A stretch of 64,000 bases of DNA from Diphasiastrum complanatum (lineage: Eukaryota; Streptophyta; Lycopodiopsida; Lycopodiales; Lycopodiaceae). The DNA lies in the NCBI GenBank assembly GCA_029204225.1, contig CM055092.1, forward strand, positions 84,068,026 through 84,132,025. The letters are read 5' to 3'. How positions within the stretch are numbered: the stretch's first letter is position 1; every line of letters starts with the position of its first letter. The notes under the pieces are model-generated. The model was not told where the DNA came from. It saw only the letters and a list, made by a program, of their open reading frames with translations, and ran no database searches. Shown here one piece after another: positions 37,440 to 50,037 of the stretch. Both the position numbers and the translations under genes were made by a program.

Positions 37440-40400
37440 CAATGACAAACAAGAAAAGTGACATGCAATTGCAAGTCTTATTGCACAGGTGGAAGGTTGG
37501 TTCATCCAGCTACTTTCACCAGACACAAATTGTTCCAAACAAGGTATGACAATATTATTACCAAATGGGAATTTCCAATAGAATCCAATGTCAATACAGA
37601 GACCTTCATGAGTCAAGATGATAACAACACTGTGTACGACGAAGTACTTCATGGGGACACAACTAATGAGGATGCCTCACATGAGACTCCTCAATGCTAT
37701 AGGGAACAACTAGAAGACATATCTTTAGAGGACAAAATATTAGAAAGACATTGTGGGATAAATATCAAACACCCATACAATTTCAATATGAAATGTTACG
37801 ACCTCTTTTTGGGGACATGGTTGGGTCATAGGATGCCACAAATGCAAATGTAAAAACAAAACCAAGTCTTGCCAAACTTTTGGTCCAACTTCCAACCACG
37901 TGGAATGGGGATCTGAATGGAGTCAAGATTCCAATATCTTTGAAACAATTAATAAACACATATGTTGGGTTAGGAATGCATGATGTGCAACACTTTCAAA
38001 TGTGTACTGGTGTAGGAAATAGACCACATAGTGCTCAGGTCTTTTAACCCAGCAAAGAAGATAACTATGTCGGTGATGTATTGCATTGTCTCTCACAAGA
38101 AGACTCTCGTCAAAAGAGGACTTTGAAACGTGATTGTCCATCTTGCTATGAGAAATGCATGGAATGCAAAATGCCTAGAAAAGACATGATTTCATTTGAG
38201 TATGCTCCAATTTCCACCCAACTGCAGTTCCTTTCAAAAAGTAGAATGATTTGCCTTGACTTTTTAAGGATGTGGCAAAATAGAGAGCGGTCACTAGGCA
38301 AACAACAAATGGAGCATCCTGATCATATCAATGAATTTTGGGATGGAGAAAAATGTAGAGAGACACGGGTATTTTGGGATCCTAACTCATCGTTTGAGTT
38401 GCCAGTTATTTGTGAGCAGAGCTTTTGCAAATTGGCCTATACAAAATTTCCAAAAAGGTGCCAACTCCTTCACAATACTTGGGACGAGGATAGAGGAATC
38501 TATGACTTCATATGCACAACATGTCGCTCGTCAATCCAATGCAAGAGGAAATTATGCAAGGTACTTCAATTATTGATGTTGAGATAGAAAATTTAATCAC
38601 ACTTTATATCGAAGATTAGTGCACTTATATTTTTTACTTCGATGCGACAGAGGGAAAGCTTTGCGTAGAAGACATTTTACCAGTTTTATTCATACCTCTT
38701 AGTTGCAAGAAGCTTATTCAAACTGTGGATGATGCATTTGCAGCATTCCTGCAACCTTTGATAGCTGAACTAGAACATCTTTTTGTTGAGGGAGTTGATT
38801 TGTATTACAACTAACCCCCTATCAAATTATGTCCCAGTCGGATACTATATCTAAAAAATGTCATCTTCGTACAATATTAATGATGGTGACAGGAGACCAT
38901 CTGGCCCAATGTACAATCGAGCTTTTCAAGAGTGGCGGCCAATCCTTTTGTCACAGAGACAAAGCTAGAGCCACACTCGATGGAAGGATAGATGGCTATC
39001 CTGGTCGCTATGTCTTCGATGGAAATAGATATCAAGCAAGATATCCCGCAACCAAATGATCGACATGTGAGATGGTTGATGCATTATCGAAGCACAATAA
39101 AACACACATCCAATACGAAAGGGAGGACATACTAAGAGGTGTAAGTTTGTCCGGAGAGTCTAACCTCTGGCGACTACATGCTTTTTATAGCTTTGATTTT
39201 GCAATAGATCTGGTGTACGATGCTATGCACATATTGTCTTTGAACTTATTTCGCAAGTATATATCCAGTCTTATGAAGGAGTGCACCCATGAAGACACCA
39301 AAGCAATCGATGCTATTGTCACAACAGTGTTCAAAACGACACCAAATTCGATACGATATGGATGTTGGCCTCACCTTCCTAGCAAGTACCATTCAATTTT
39401 CAAAGCAGAAGAAAATCAAAAATTCATTCAATGGTGCCTACCAAACATATTAGGAAATGTGGTTGGTATATCAAAATGCTCAACTGAGCTAGGTCTATTA
39501 CTTATAGACATTGCGCACATTTTTTACAACTACAGTAGAGACACTAGATGGTCAAAGGAGGGTCTCACTATGGCACGATCTTTGCTCCTTGCTTGGAGAG
39601 TTCGAAGTGAGGAGTGCCTTGGTCCAAACTCATCTCCATTGGAACACGTTGTAGGTTGGAATCATTATAAGACCTCATGATTTCCATGTATTTTGTCTAT
39701 TGCTCTTGCATTGCCAATTTATCTCGCACTTGTGTATGCAGGAAATGGCGAAATATTGGCGATATATATCGACATGGAAATCATGATGTGTATTGGTGCT
39801 ATGACTTTGAATGCAAGGTTTCGACCTATGTCAATATTTTCGCAAATTATAAAAGCAATGAAATTTCTTGCTCTCAATTTTTTAGGAGAAAAGTATTTAT
39901 ATCAATTTTTGAGAGTATTCGAATGGATAAGGATGAGCTTCTCCCCTCTCAGAGGATGCTTGGTCATTTTCATGCATTCTTAGTTCTTCCTGATGGATAT
40001 GCACTGCAAATGGCTCATTTGTTGGACTGTTTCTCGTTTCACAAACGTGGAATATTTGAAGTTTCATCTCTTTCGAAGGCAAAGGAAAGATGGAAAACAT
40101 ATCTAGCACATAAATGTGGATATCTATGCGAGGATGTTATGCTCACAAAGGGGATAGCCATAATAAAAAAAAGAAAGTAGTGGCGTGCGCCCACGGAAGA
40201 TGAAACACAATATGCGGAACACTTTTGGCAAATTGAAAGAGGGCATGGATACTTTGGGCAAATAACGATTTACAACAAAGTGTTCTTTGGTGGCGGGACA
40301 TATGCAAGAGGAGACCATGTGGTTGTTAGGACACACCAATGGGGAAAATAATGTAGGTCACTGGAAAGCACAACTCGCATCATTTTTCTCTATGCAAAAC

Positions 40401-40480
40401 AATGGTGAATTCATGATATTTTTGGTGCAAAATACTTTTAACAATGTATTGTGGTTGCAAATGACAAAGAACATCTGAAA
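37440..40480 (+). pseudogene. TNP2-like transposase (CACTA/En-Spm type), decayed
   Basis: Pieces appear in the order expected of the TNP2 transposase family. An N-terminal CxC-x4-C region (CNCKSYC, then TRHKLF) is in 37458-37853. A CPSCYEKCMECKMPRK cysteine cluster followed by YAPISTQLQFL is in 38081-38587. Near 38690-38815 is PLSCKKLIQTVDDAFAAFLQ, then PLIAELEHLF. VTGDHLAQ is at about 38883. FYSFDFAIDLVYDAMHILSL (a D-x-MH block) and the PNSIRYGCWPHLP region are in 39072-39680. A C-terminal part with FFGGGTYARGDHVVVRT is at about 40280. At least five frame changes or stops (for example about 37850, 38048, 38584 and 39057) separate the pieces. Some may be introns, but TAG/TAA within blocks indicate a pseudogene. 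Such enzymes cut and paste DNA elements ending in CACTA. Confidence 0.7.
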
Positions 40481-41389
40481 ATCGATGACACCACATGAAT
40501 GAGTGTTCTACATAAAACATGTGTTTCTTGCAACTGGGATTGTATCAGACCAATCACCTCTCTATTGCGTAAGTTCATCCCAATTTCTCATGGCTCCGAA
40601 ATTATTGCATATGAAATCAAAGACCTGAGCATACAAATGTGATACATTTTTATCAAATTGGCATGCAGTAAAAAGTCGTAGATTAGAGATAGATGGAACA
40701 TTAAAACAAGAACAGTTGCTTGGTATAGTGAGAGCTGAGAAAATAAAAATTGGTGTTCCTTCTTGGACATGAACCCACTTTAGATTTACTTTCATGTTGA
40801 CATACATACAATGTTTTGTGTGTATATTCAATAATGATGATGAGATATCATTTATTTCATTCAACTTGTGTAACATTTTTTTTTTATAAATGTATGTCTA
40901 ATTATGCGATAGATGTTTACCATGTAGTTTGTCTCAAACATTTTAGTATTTGGATAACAATGAATGTTTTTGTAAGTATGTTAAAGATAAAACAAATTAA
41001 AAGAACTAGCACAATGCTATTATTAGAAATAGCATTGCTGTATCAATATTTCATTCATTGTCAACAATCTCAAATATGCTTTTCAACATGAATTCATTTT
41101 CATGTTTGAGTATAATGTTTGGTCGTTTAATGATTCAAACATATGCAGGTTATTAAGCAATATTAGGTATGGGAGGTTACACACAAGACGATATTGAAAA
41201 GATTTAGAAGATTTTGTCGTCGGCCCAGTGCAATCTATTCTCAACAATGATAATACTAGGATGCAAAATCATGTGATTGGAGTGAATGATGCAGAAGGAA
41301 TAAATTCCATCACAAAAATGCAAGCTCTAGTCGTTCATCCTAGTGGTCACGAGATGTGCATGATTGATATACCAACTTATGACCAAATA

Positions 41390-42102
41390 TTTTGTCCTCC
41401 CTAAAGAAAAAGTCGTGATGACAACAAGTTACATGGTCGAAAATTGTTGGCCAAACATTTTAGTGACTAGCATTCCATATATCTTTCTAATCTCCAAGTA
41501 GTTTGCACATGGTTGAAAAATTCTGAAATTATTGATTTTGATAACATGGATCTTCGGCATAATAAAGAGCGTCAAGATCAAGTGAAGAATCTTATTTGCA
41601 ATAAGATTCAAGAGATAAAGCCCCTAAACTTTTTGGGTGCAAGTTACATTTGGAGATCCGAGGATATATATCAATTCAATAAAAATAAAAATTCAAAAAA
41701 GAAGGTGAATGGTAATAAGATTTCAAGAAAGTCATCAGCCGATGTCACGCCATAGGTTAGTAAACTTATTTCAGTGTTATTATTTCAACATTTGTATGTT
41801 TATTTGTACGTTTTTTTGTCTCATGAAGTTTTTTGATATACGTTACAAATAATCATTTGATGATTTAATACATTCAAATTGTAGTCGATGTTCTTGCAGC
41901 ATGTTGAATTCGAGACCCAAAATGGGGTTTTTCCATTTATGAACGAGAGCTTGCAAGACAAGGTCAGTTCTTTGGTTATGTCTTAGTATTTTTGTTTGTC
42001 AACAAGCTTAATAAATGATCAAATTCAATTAATGTTACATAGAAAAAATTTCAGCCCTTCGCTATAATCAATGCTTGGATAATGGCACTTTATTTCCAGC
42101 CC

Positions 42103-42137
<35 letters not shown>

Positions 42138-44277
42138 CAAGCTGTAACACAACGATTTTGCTGTTGCACCCTCCTATCAAATGGATCGCGGCCAGCAAGT
42201 ATCATGTTTTTTTTAATTTAAAAAATACGTTCCGACCCGGGACGTTCCGGAACGTCTGGAATGGAACGTATTGTACATTCCAGGCCTTTTGGGCTAGAAC
42301 GGGTATCTAAGCAAGTAAGCATTTGATAACTCTACATATGCAATATTGGTTTACTTCAAGAAAGTAATTTTTTCAATTTATGATTGTATGCAATGTTTAA
42401 GTAATGAAGAAGAATGGCTCTCACTTGAACATCGTGCAGCATTTAGAAGTTGAGCTAGAGTTGGAGCTGCTCTTTGGAGAAGCATATAAACAATCTCTCG
42501 ACAAGATCCCTCATGACAAGGTAAGTTTTTTCTGGTTTTGCATCACTACTTTATTTGTTATTAGACATAAAACCTAGATGCAAGCAAGTGTATCAAGTGT
42601 GTATTTATTTGATTTCACATATAGAAAATCAGTTTACATAATGAAAGTATAAATATTTTGCACTTTATAATACTACTTTCAAACAAAGTTGAATCTAGTC
42701 TTACATGTGTGAGAACATTCCAAGGGTTTATCTTGAAAAATAATACACCGCAATCCATTGAATAATTTAGACAAGTAAATATATGAGTTACAAATAAATT
42801 AATCCGTTTTAAAAAGTTTGTCCAAAATGTTGTGATTTTTTTTGGAACAAGTGTTTGGTTAATTATGTCATTTCTGTAAGTGATTGCATGGAGATGAACA
42901 TGTCAGCTTTTTAGGTATATTAATATTATTACAGTTATGTTTTTGGATGCAGGAAATGAATATTGATGATGTGCGAAGATTTCCTAGCCATATGACATTC
43001 TTGGAACTATTGAATGACAGCTCTTCCAAAGATGAGATTGTTTTCACACACGTTGAATTGTCCACCCAGGTTCTTTCAAAATTACACTTTGTAATTAATT
43101 TAAAAATAAATTTGATTGATATATTATCGTTATAAAATTTTGACTTTGTTTTATATAGGAAAAAGAGAAAGAGAAACCTCAAATGTGTACTCATGAAGAT
43201 GTGCATTCTGAAAGAAGTATGCGAGTTTGAAAGGTATGCATGATAATCTTTTATTTAAGAAGCACTTTTGGCACATGTTATATATATACTTTTATAGTGT
43301 GTTTTTTTTAAATGAGTTCAAAAATGATGATGATATTGAGAGAAAAAAAATTTCGTGAGATTATCAAAAGATCACATAAAGTGAAAAAAGTTAAGGTAAT
43401 AAAAACTTTTGTCTGAATAATCTTGATATTATGATTTAAATGTATTGTTTTCAAAATATTGTGCATCAAATTTATTTTGTAAAGCTTGTGTAAATCTTTG
43501 AATAGTAAGTGGGCTTTGGTTGAAATATTACTTCATGGTTTGAATTTTATTCTAAATGTGTATTTTGTAAGTGAATCACAACATGATTCAGTGTGAAAAA
43601 CCAGAATTTTGATGCTGCCAAAAATTTGTACAGTTCCAAAAAGGTCAAGGTATTTTAAGTTCTAGGTGCATCTTCAGATTTCTTTCTTCTACATGTTTAT
43701 AGATTGTAATTTACATGCTGTTTTTCAAAAATGATTTTGTCATTCATCAAAGTCATGACATTGATTTATTATAATGTTCAGGTTATTAAACATGTGTCAT
43801 GCTTGCAGTTTTTTAACAATTTCAGATTAAAGTCTTGTAGAGTACGTATATTTATCAAATAGACCGTTTCGTATGTGTTTCAACATGATTTGAAATTATG
43901 TTGTTTCTTTTTGGATAACAGGTCCTCCATGAGTTTGATTATGGCTCTAAAATTCAAAATTCAAGTAATCAGTCAATTATATGAAATATTAAAATGTTTA
44001 ACAAGTTGCTCTTTTCTAAAATCATAATCAATATTGTGTTTCGACAATTAATTTCAATGTGATTGTTTTGTAGGTGCGCGAGCCAGAAATATGTGAACAA
44101 GATCAAGAGACTGTTTTGATGAAGTTTTTTAATGTCAAGACAATAAATGAGCTTTATAGAAATCTTGGCAACTACTATTCATCAATCAAGTTGTCAAGCA
44201 ATCCAGTTTGTAATACCCATATGAGCAATCGTAGCTCAGCTGATATAAGATTTAGTATTGTGAATTATCTTCTATAA
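41390..44277 (+). CDS. Multi-exon gene of unknown function beside the transposase (possible TnpA-like partner)
   Basis: Successive phase-0 blocks have AG/GT borders: about 41513-41755 (lysine-rich), 41902-41964 (FETQNGVFPFMNESLQDK), 42440-42520 (LEVELELELLFGEAYKQ), 42953-43069 (MNIDDVRRFPSHMTFLELL) and 43160-43229. A later block, 44074-44277, ends at TAA. Several exons start with His/Glu after a TGCAG acceptor, and two end in the codons GAC AAG. No family is recognised. CACTA elements usually carry a second multi-exon gene next to TNP2, and position and orientation fit that. Joining of the last block is uncertain, the first block ends in TAG at its donor, and there may be further stops. Confidence 0.4.
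42226..42270. repeat. GC-rich palindrome inside an intron
   Basis: GACGTTCCGGAACGTC (42241-42256) is a perfect 16-bp palindrome. It is flanked by TACGTTCC (42226-42233) and GGAACGTA (42263-42270), an outer inverted pair. It lies in the presumed intron between the exons at 41902 and 42440, in otherwise AT-rich DNA, beside a short CT run (about 42103-42128). Confidence 0.7.
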
Positions 44278-44689
44278 GAAAAAAAGATCATGTTGTAGAA
44301 ACACATATCTGGGCAGCTACTGTTAAAAGAAGTCCATGTATGTGAGTAGACGTTCTTTGTTTTTACTAATTTTTTTTGTGAAAACATGTTTTTGCAAGAC
44401 GAATTTGACATTGATCACAAATAGTGTGCGATAGAGAGTTGACTCTAACAAAGGGCTTTTGTTTAGAGATTTTTAATTTAGTCGGGCATATTTTTTGCAA
44501 TACAATGTATTTATATTGAATGTTTTTTAAAAGGATGTAATGACATAGTTGTGTTGGTTTCAGTTTAAAACGTAGCTATTTTTTTAGGTACAAGTTGGAT
44601 TTTAGCATTCAATAGAGGTTGAATCTTGGTTCTCTTTGTATTTTTGATATTTTTTATACATACATAAATATTTTCTATTAAGTTTTTTT

Positions 44690-44928
44690 TATAGAAAAGT
44701 CTGATTTTTTGGTTAAATATTTTTTATTAGGTTTACTATGTAGGACAAGTCTGATTTTCTATATAGGAAAGTCTGATTTTCTGGTTTCTTGTTTCTTCTG
44801 TAGGAAAAAAAAGTTCTTGTCTAGGAATCTAGACATTGCTTTTTCAAGATTGTCAAATTAGGAAACTGTTGCACTTTTCCTAGATTTCACTAGGAAAGAT
44901 CTGTTTTTTTTTTTCTATCTAGAAACAT
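44690..44928. repeat. Flanking tandem-repeat unit, left of the LTR element
   Basis: The text TCTATATAGGAAAGTCTGAT ... GTCTAGGAATCTA ... TTGCACTTTTCCT is repeated, diverged, right of the element at about 50038-50230. AAGTCTGATTTT occurs three times within it. The element therefore inserted into a tandem array of about 190-bp units. Confidence 0.55.
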
Positions 44929-45747
44929 TGTGAGACATTGGCAAAAATCTAGCTTGGTATTTTTTATGATAGAAGTTTGTAAGTGAATCTCACATGTGTG
45001 GAGGATGTTCCCACGTGTGGAGAATTGTAAAGTAAATCAAAATGTTTGATATAGGGGTCTCATAGAATTTCATAGTCAAGCATTTAGGTGTAGGAAGTTG
45101 ATAGGGTCAAATTTGGCATAGATGGCAAATTATCCATTTCCACTTGTAATGCCAATATTGAGCCAAAATAGAGCCAAACTTGTGCCAATTAGAGTGTAGA
45201 CAAGTGTCATGCTTTTGTTTGATGAAGCTTAAGAGGTCCAATAGGATTTAGAGGTGGAACCTTGTGAGGTCCAATAGAAAATAAAGGTGTGCTTGAATAT
45301 AGTCCAATAGAATTTAGAGGTGCATGGATCAATGGTCCAATAGGATTAAGAGGTGGAAAAGTGTGATCCAATCATAGTTAAGCATAGTGGTAGCTCATGA
45401 ATCTATTAGTATCATTGTACTCCTCCTTTTGGATCTAATTGATTTTGAGATTGAGTGGATTTTGAGTGTCATTGAATTTCTAGCTTTCTCTCTCTACCCG
45501 AGAGCTCATGATGGTTTTTCTCTCTCTACCTGAGGAGAGCAGCTTGTTCTTACTTAGAATACTTTTGGAACACTTCCCACACGTGTGAGTGAGAGTTGGA
45601 AGTGATTGAATGCATGTAGTAGTGTGTTTTTGCCATAGAATCAAAGATAGATCTTGAATATCAATCTAGTCTTGATCTTGGTGCATCTACACCCTTAGGA
45701 GATCACAAGTACATGTAGTGGACAATCCACACGTGTAAAATTCAACA
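44929..45747 (+). mobile_element. 5' LTR of copia-type element
   Basis: It starts TGTGAGACATTGG, ends AATTCAACA, is about 819 bp long and is preceded by the TSD AACAT (44924-44928). It matches the LTR at 49204-50023 with roughly twenty-odd differences by eye. Internal CACGTGTG words and repeated GGTCCAATAG motifs are visible. Confidence 0.92.
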
Positions 45748-45759
45748 TGGTATCAGAGC
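45748..45759 (+). other. Primer-binding site, initiator tRNA-Met
   Basis: TGGTATCAGAGC abuts the 5' LTR directly and is the standard plant copia primer site. From here to about 46500 is an untranslated leader with no supported gene. Confidence 0.92.
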
Positions 45760-46524
45760 CTACCTAAGGTTACCATGCATTTTGATCCATTTGAGTGAAA
45801 ACTATTCATCAATCTTGAGCTAGAAATTGTCAAGGCCCATTTTCCTAGCTATCTTGTTCAATTTTGGATCAAAAGAGATCAAAAGGACATTGATTGGGTC
45901 TGACCTGGTACTGTACGGAATCAGGTGCTCAGACACGTGTGAGGAACATCCAATTTCAGTTTGGGAGTCCTCTTTCATGTTTGATCCAAAAATCTTGCTA
46001 GATAGCTTGTTTTGAAGCTATTTTTGTCTAGTTTCTGATGCAATCATTTCATTCCATTCGGTTGAGCCAATCAAAAGTTATAAGCTTTTGAAGAGGGTTA
46101 GGTAGGGCACCTAGACCTGGGTGGACACATTTGGTTTGGTCAAAAGATTGCTTGTTTGATCCAAAATCACAGTTGAATGCTTACCAATCTCATCTATATG
46201 TGATCTAGGCACTGTTTTGAGATCTTAGCCATTTTGTTTCATGCAATATTATTGTATTTGAGTCAAATTTGGTTTATTAGTGTATTTCACACGTGCTAAG
46301 AGTGTTTGATCCTAACTTTGCCCATACTCCATCATTTGATGTGAAGTAGATCTAGTTTTGGAGAGATTGAGATAGCTAGTGAGAATCATCTCACAGTTTG
46401 TTGCAAGATCTTGCATAGGAGATGGTAGCACACCATTATTGGATCCTATAGTGAGAGAGAAGCAACATTTTTTGTTCATCACTTTTATTTATCTCCACTT
46501 TACATGACTTCAATGAGGTCATAA

Positions 46525-49077
46525 TTGTTGCAACCAAGTGAGAGATTGTCTACTTCCAATTATTCAATATGGAAGTTGAGGATGGAGTCCATCTTGATAC
46601 TCCAAGATGTGATGGACATTGTACTTGGGATTGAGGAGGAGCCTCAAGTCCTTCAAGAAGTACAAAAATACAAGAAGAGAGCTAGGATGGCTCTCCACTA
46701 CATTAAGATGAATGTCTCTAATGAGATATTGAGGGAGATTGGTGATTGTTCTACATCCAAGGAAGCTTGGGATTGTCTCAAGTCCATCTATGAGGCTAAG
46801 AACACCTCTAGGCTCTTCACTCTTAGAAATCAAATATTCCAAAGTAGCCAAAAGAGTGATGAGAGTGCATCTAATTATGTTTTGAGAGTCAAGGATATTC
46901 ATAGGGAGCTTGCATGTATTGGTGACTCAATCAATCAAAGTGAGCTAGTCCAAGTCATTCTCAATGGCTTGAGAGATGAATATGACAACCTTGTCCAATC
47001 CTATGCTATTAAGGAGGAGCTACCAAGTTTGGAGGCCCTTCAAAGTGTGCTTATTTCTGAAGAATCAAGACAAGAGTACAAACTCTTGAGGATGGACAAG
47101 CTATCACTCAATCATAATGATGGCAAAGTTCTATTTGACAAGCACAAAGAGAGGAGTAAGAAGCAACACCATCACTTCTCTAATGACAAAGCTAAAGACC
47201 AAGATGGAGAGGAGGAGGATACCTCTCATGCTTCTAATTCAAATCTCAAGAAGAAGATGATCAAGTGCTTTTATTGTGGCAAGAAAGGCCATTATGCCAC
47301 CAATTGCTTCAAGAAGAAGAATCAACTCAATCAAGCCAACATCACCAATGAGAAAGAAGACTATATTGCAAGTGATGGAGAAGGAACTCTTATGGCATCA
47401 AGCTTCTCCTCTTCCACCTTCAACAAGGATGACTCATTGTATATTCATAGTGGAGCATCTTCACATATGTGTGGCTCCAAGAACTTTTTTTCATCTATTA
47501 TGCCTTATGATGGAGTCAAGAAGACCATATACTTTGCAAGTAAGCATGAGTGCAATATTGAAGGAGTAGGGATTATTCCCATGAAGCTTGCATTTTCTAA
47601 AGATCTCTTTCTCAACAATGTTCTTTTTGTCCCAAAGCTTACAAAGAACATCTTAAGTGTTGGCCAACTTCTTGATAGTGGCTTTGATGTCAATTTCAAT
47701 ATTGACAATTGTGTGATTAAGAAGAATGGTGAGATCCTTGCATATGGATCAAGATTTGAAGGCATCTACAAATTGGATCCAAGTGAGAGTGCAAACTCTC
47801 TTGATGTTTCTTATATTTCCAATATTTCAAAGGAGGAGGATTACACAAGATGCACATATCTTCTCTCTTCAAGTATTATGGTGTATGATTATTCCTTATT
47901 ATTCAAAGCATATGTTGAGAAGAAATTCTCATTGAAGATCAAAGCTTTGAGGAGTATTGGAGATCTTGAAGGAATAGCACCATATGAAGTTTTATTCAAG
48001 ATGAAGCCTAAGGTTGATCACCTTAGTGAACTTGGTAGTGCTTGCTTTGCACATATTCCCTTGGAAACAAGAAGGAAGGATGATCCAAGCTCATGGATCA
48101 TGATTGGATACTCATCCATCAAGGAGGCCTTTAGTGTCTTTACACTCTCTATTTCAAATGTGATCGTGAATAGAGATGTCATATTGCATGGAGATTCAAT
48201 CTTGGAAGTGGCCGAGATCAAGGCTTCTCAAGAGGCATCACAAGTTATCCTTTTTGAAGGTATTCAAGTTATGATGGGGCCAATGTGTGAGGAGGAGTTT
48301 CTTCTTCATATGATTTCAAGAAGATCTTCAAGATGCATGGCCGAGTCTTTATGGCTCACCTTACATGGCAAAGAGGGGCATCTTTCATGTTGTATCTACT
48401 ACAACACATTCATATATGCTTCTCTTCCTTTGCTTGAAATGCTATCTTGCTTCATTGAATTTTTTGGATCTCAAAGTTCAAGAAAAGCTATACTAGTTTT
48501 GTATGATGCTTATGGTATGGACATGTTTCTTGTCATTATTGACTTAGATGTGTTTCCAATACTTTTTGAAAGCAAGATATTGTATTGTCAAAAGTATGCT
48601 CTTGGTTCTAGTAAGAACAAGATTGAGCTTGGTACTCACTTTTTTGAAAATCATGTTTTCACATGTTTTGAGGCAAATTGTAAACTCCTCTTGAGATTAA
48701 GTGAAGCATCCAAAGTGGACACTGACATCCTTGAGAGAGTAACTAGCCTAAAAAAGATCAAGATAGTCTTTGATATCAAGATTAGATCCATCATGGATAT
48801 AGTTCATTGTATGTGGACTAGTCAAGCTAGAAAGCATAATCTTGATAATCATCATTGTTTCACATCTTATGATCTTGATCTCCATAATCCTTATGAGGCT
48901 TGGAAGCCTCAGTTTTCTCTATTTATGGTGCATCCATCATGCAAGTGGAACTTTCAAGGCAAAGATCATCATCAAGCATGGAGGAAGACCATGATAATAG
49001 TGGCATATTGGTGGAGCACTCTTCAAAGGCATTGGCAAGAGATCTTTACCAAAGAGATCTTATCATGGATATGGTGA
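46525..49077 (+). pseudogene. Gag-retaining chimeric polyprotein frame without reverse transcriptase
   Basis: An 850-codon open frame. The N-terminal about 230 residues are copia gag (ILNGLRDEYDNLV region). A zinc knuckle CX2CX4HX4C (CFYCGKKGHYATNC) lies near residue 248. The protease motif near residue 307 reads HSGAS where DSGAS is expected. From about residue 480 a short integrase C-terminal-like part (APYEVLFKMKPKVDHL) follows, without the integrase catalytic core. No reverse transcriptase YVDD region is present. KNKIELGTHFFENH near residue 697 resembles the end of copia RNase H. The stretch between is unrecognised. There is no ATG at the frame's start: the sibling at 61329 has an ATG seven codons upstream, but here TAA (46522-46524) blocks it, and the first in-frame ATG is near 46582. 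Movement would need enzymes in trans. Confidence 0.75.
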
Positions 49078-49191
49078 GGGTGCTGCTATGATGGATCCCT
49101 TGGCTGATCTTCACTTCTTATGCATACCAAAGGATCCACTCAAAAAGATTTACAAACTTCTCAAGTGATCTAGTACCTTTCCAAGCTATTT

Positions 49192-49203
49192 TTTGAGGAG
49201 GAG
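49192..49203 (+). other. Polypurine tract
   Basis: TTTTGAGGAGGAG ends directly against the 3' LTR, the expected plus-strand primer. Confidence 0.7.
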
Positions 49204-50023
49204 TGTGAGAAATTGGCAAAAATCTAGCTTGGTATTTTTTATGATAGAAGTTTGTAAGTGAATCTCACATGTGTGGAGGATGTTCCCACGTGTGGAGAAT
49301 TGTAAATTAAATCAAAATGTTTGATATAGGGGTCTCATAGAATTTCATAGTCAAGCATTTAGGTGTAGGATGTTGATAGGGTCAAATTTGGCATAGATGG
49401 CAAATTATCCATTTCCACTTGTAATGCCAATATTGAGCCAAAATAGAGCCAAACTTGTGCCAATTAGAGTGTAGACAAGTGTCATGCTTTTGTTTGATGA
49501 AGCTTAAGAGGTCCAATAGGATTTAGAGGTGGAACCTTGTGAGGTCCAATAGAAAATTGAGGTGTGCTTGAATATAGTCCAATAGAATTTAGAGGTGCAT
49601 GGATCAATGGTCCAGTAGGATTAAGAGGTGGCAAAGTGTGATCCAATCATAGTTAAGCATAGTGGTAGCTCATGAATCTATTAGTATCATTGTACTACTC
49701 CTTTTGGATCTAATTGATTTCGAGATTGAGTGGATTTTGTGAGTTTTTGGATTTCTAGCTTTCTCTCTCTACCCGAGAGCTCATGATGGTTTTTCTCTCT
49801 CTACCCGAGGAGAGCAACTTGTTCTTACTTAGAATACTTTTGGAACACTTCCCACACGTGTGAGTGAGAGTTGGAAGTGATTGAATGCATGTAGTAGTGT
49901 GTTTTTGCCATAGAATCAAAGATAGACCTTGAATCTCAATCTAGTCTTGATCTTGGTGCATCTACACACCTTAGGAGATCACAAGTACATGTAGTGGACA
50001 ATCCACACATGTGAAATTCAACA
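49204..50023 (+). mobile_element. 3' LTR of copia-type element
   Basis: It starts TGTGAGAAATTGG, ends AATTCAACA and is followed by AACAT (50024-50028), the second half of the target site duplication. The whole element is 44929-50023, about 5.1 kb. The low LTR divergence (roughly 2-4% by eye) means a fairly recent insertion. Confidence 0.92.
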
Positions 50024-50037
50024 AACATGTCATAAGC

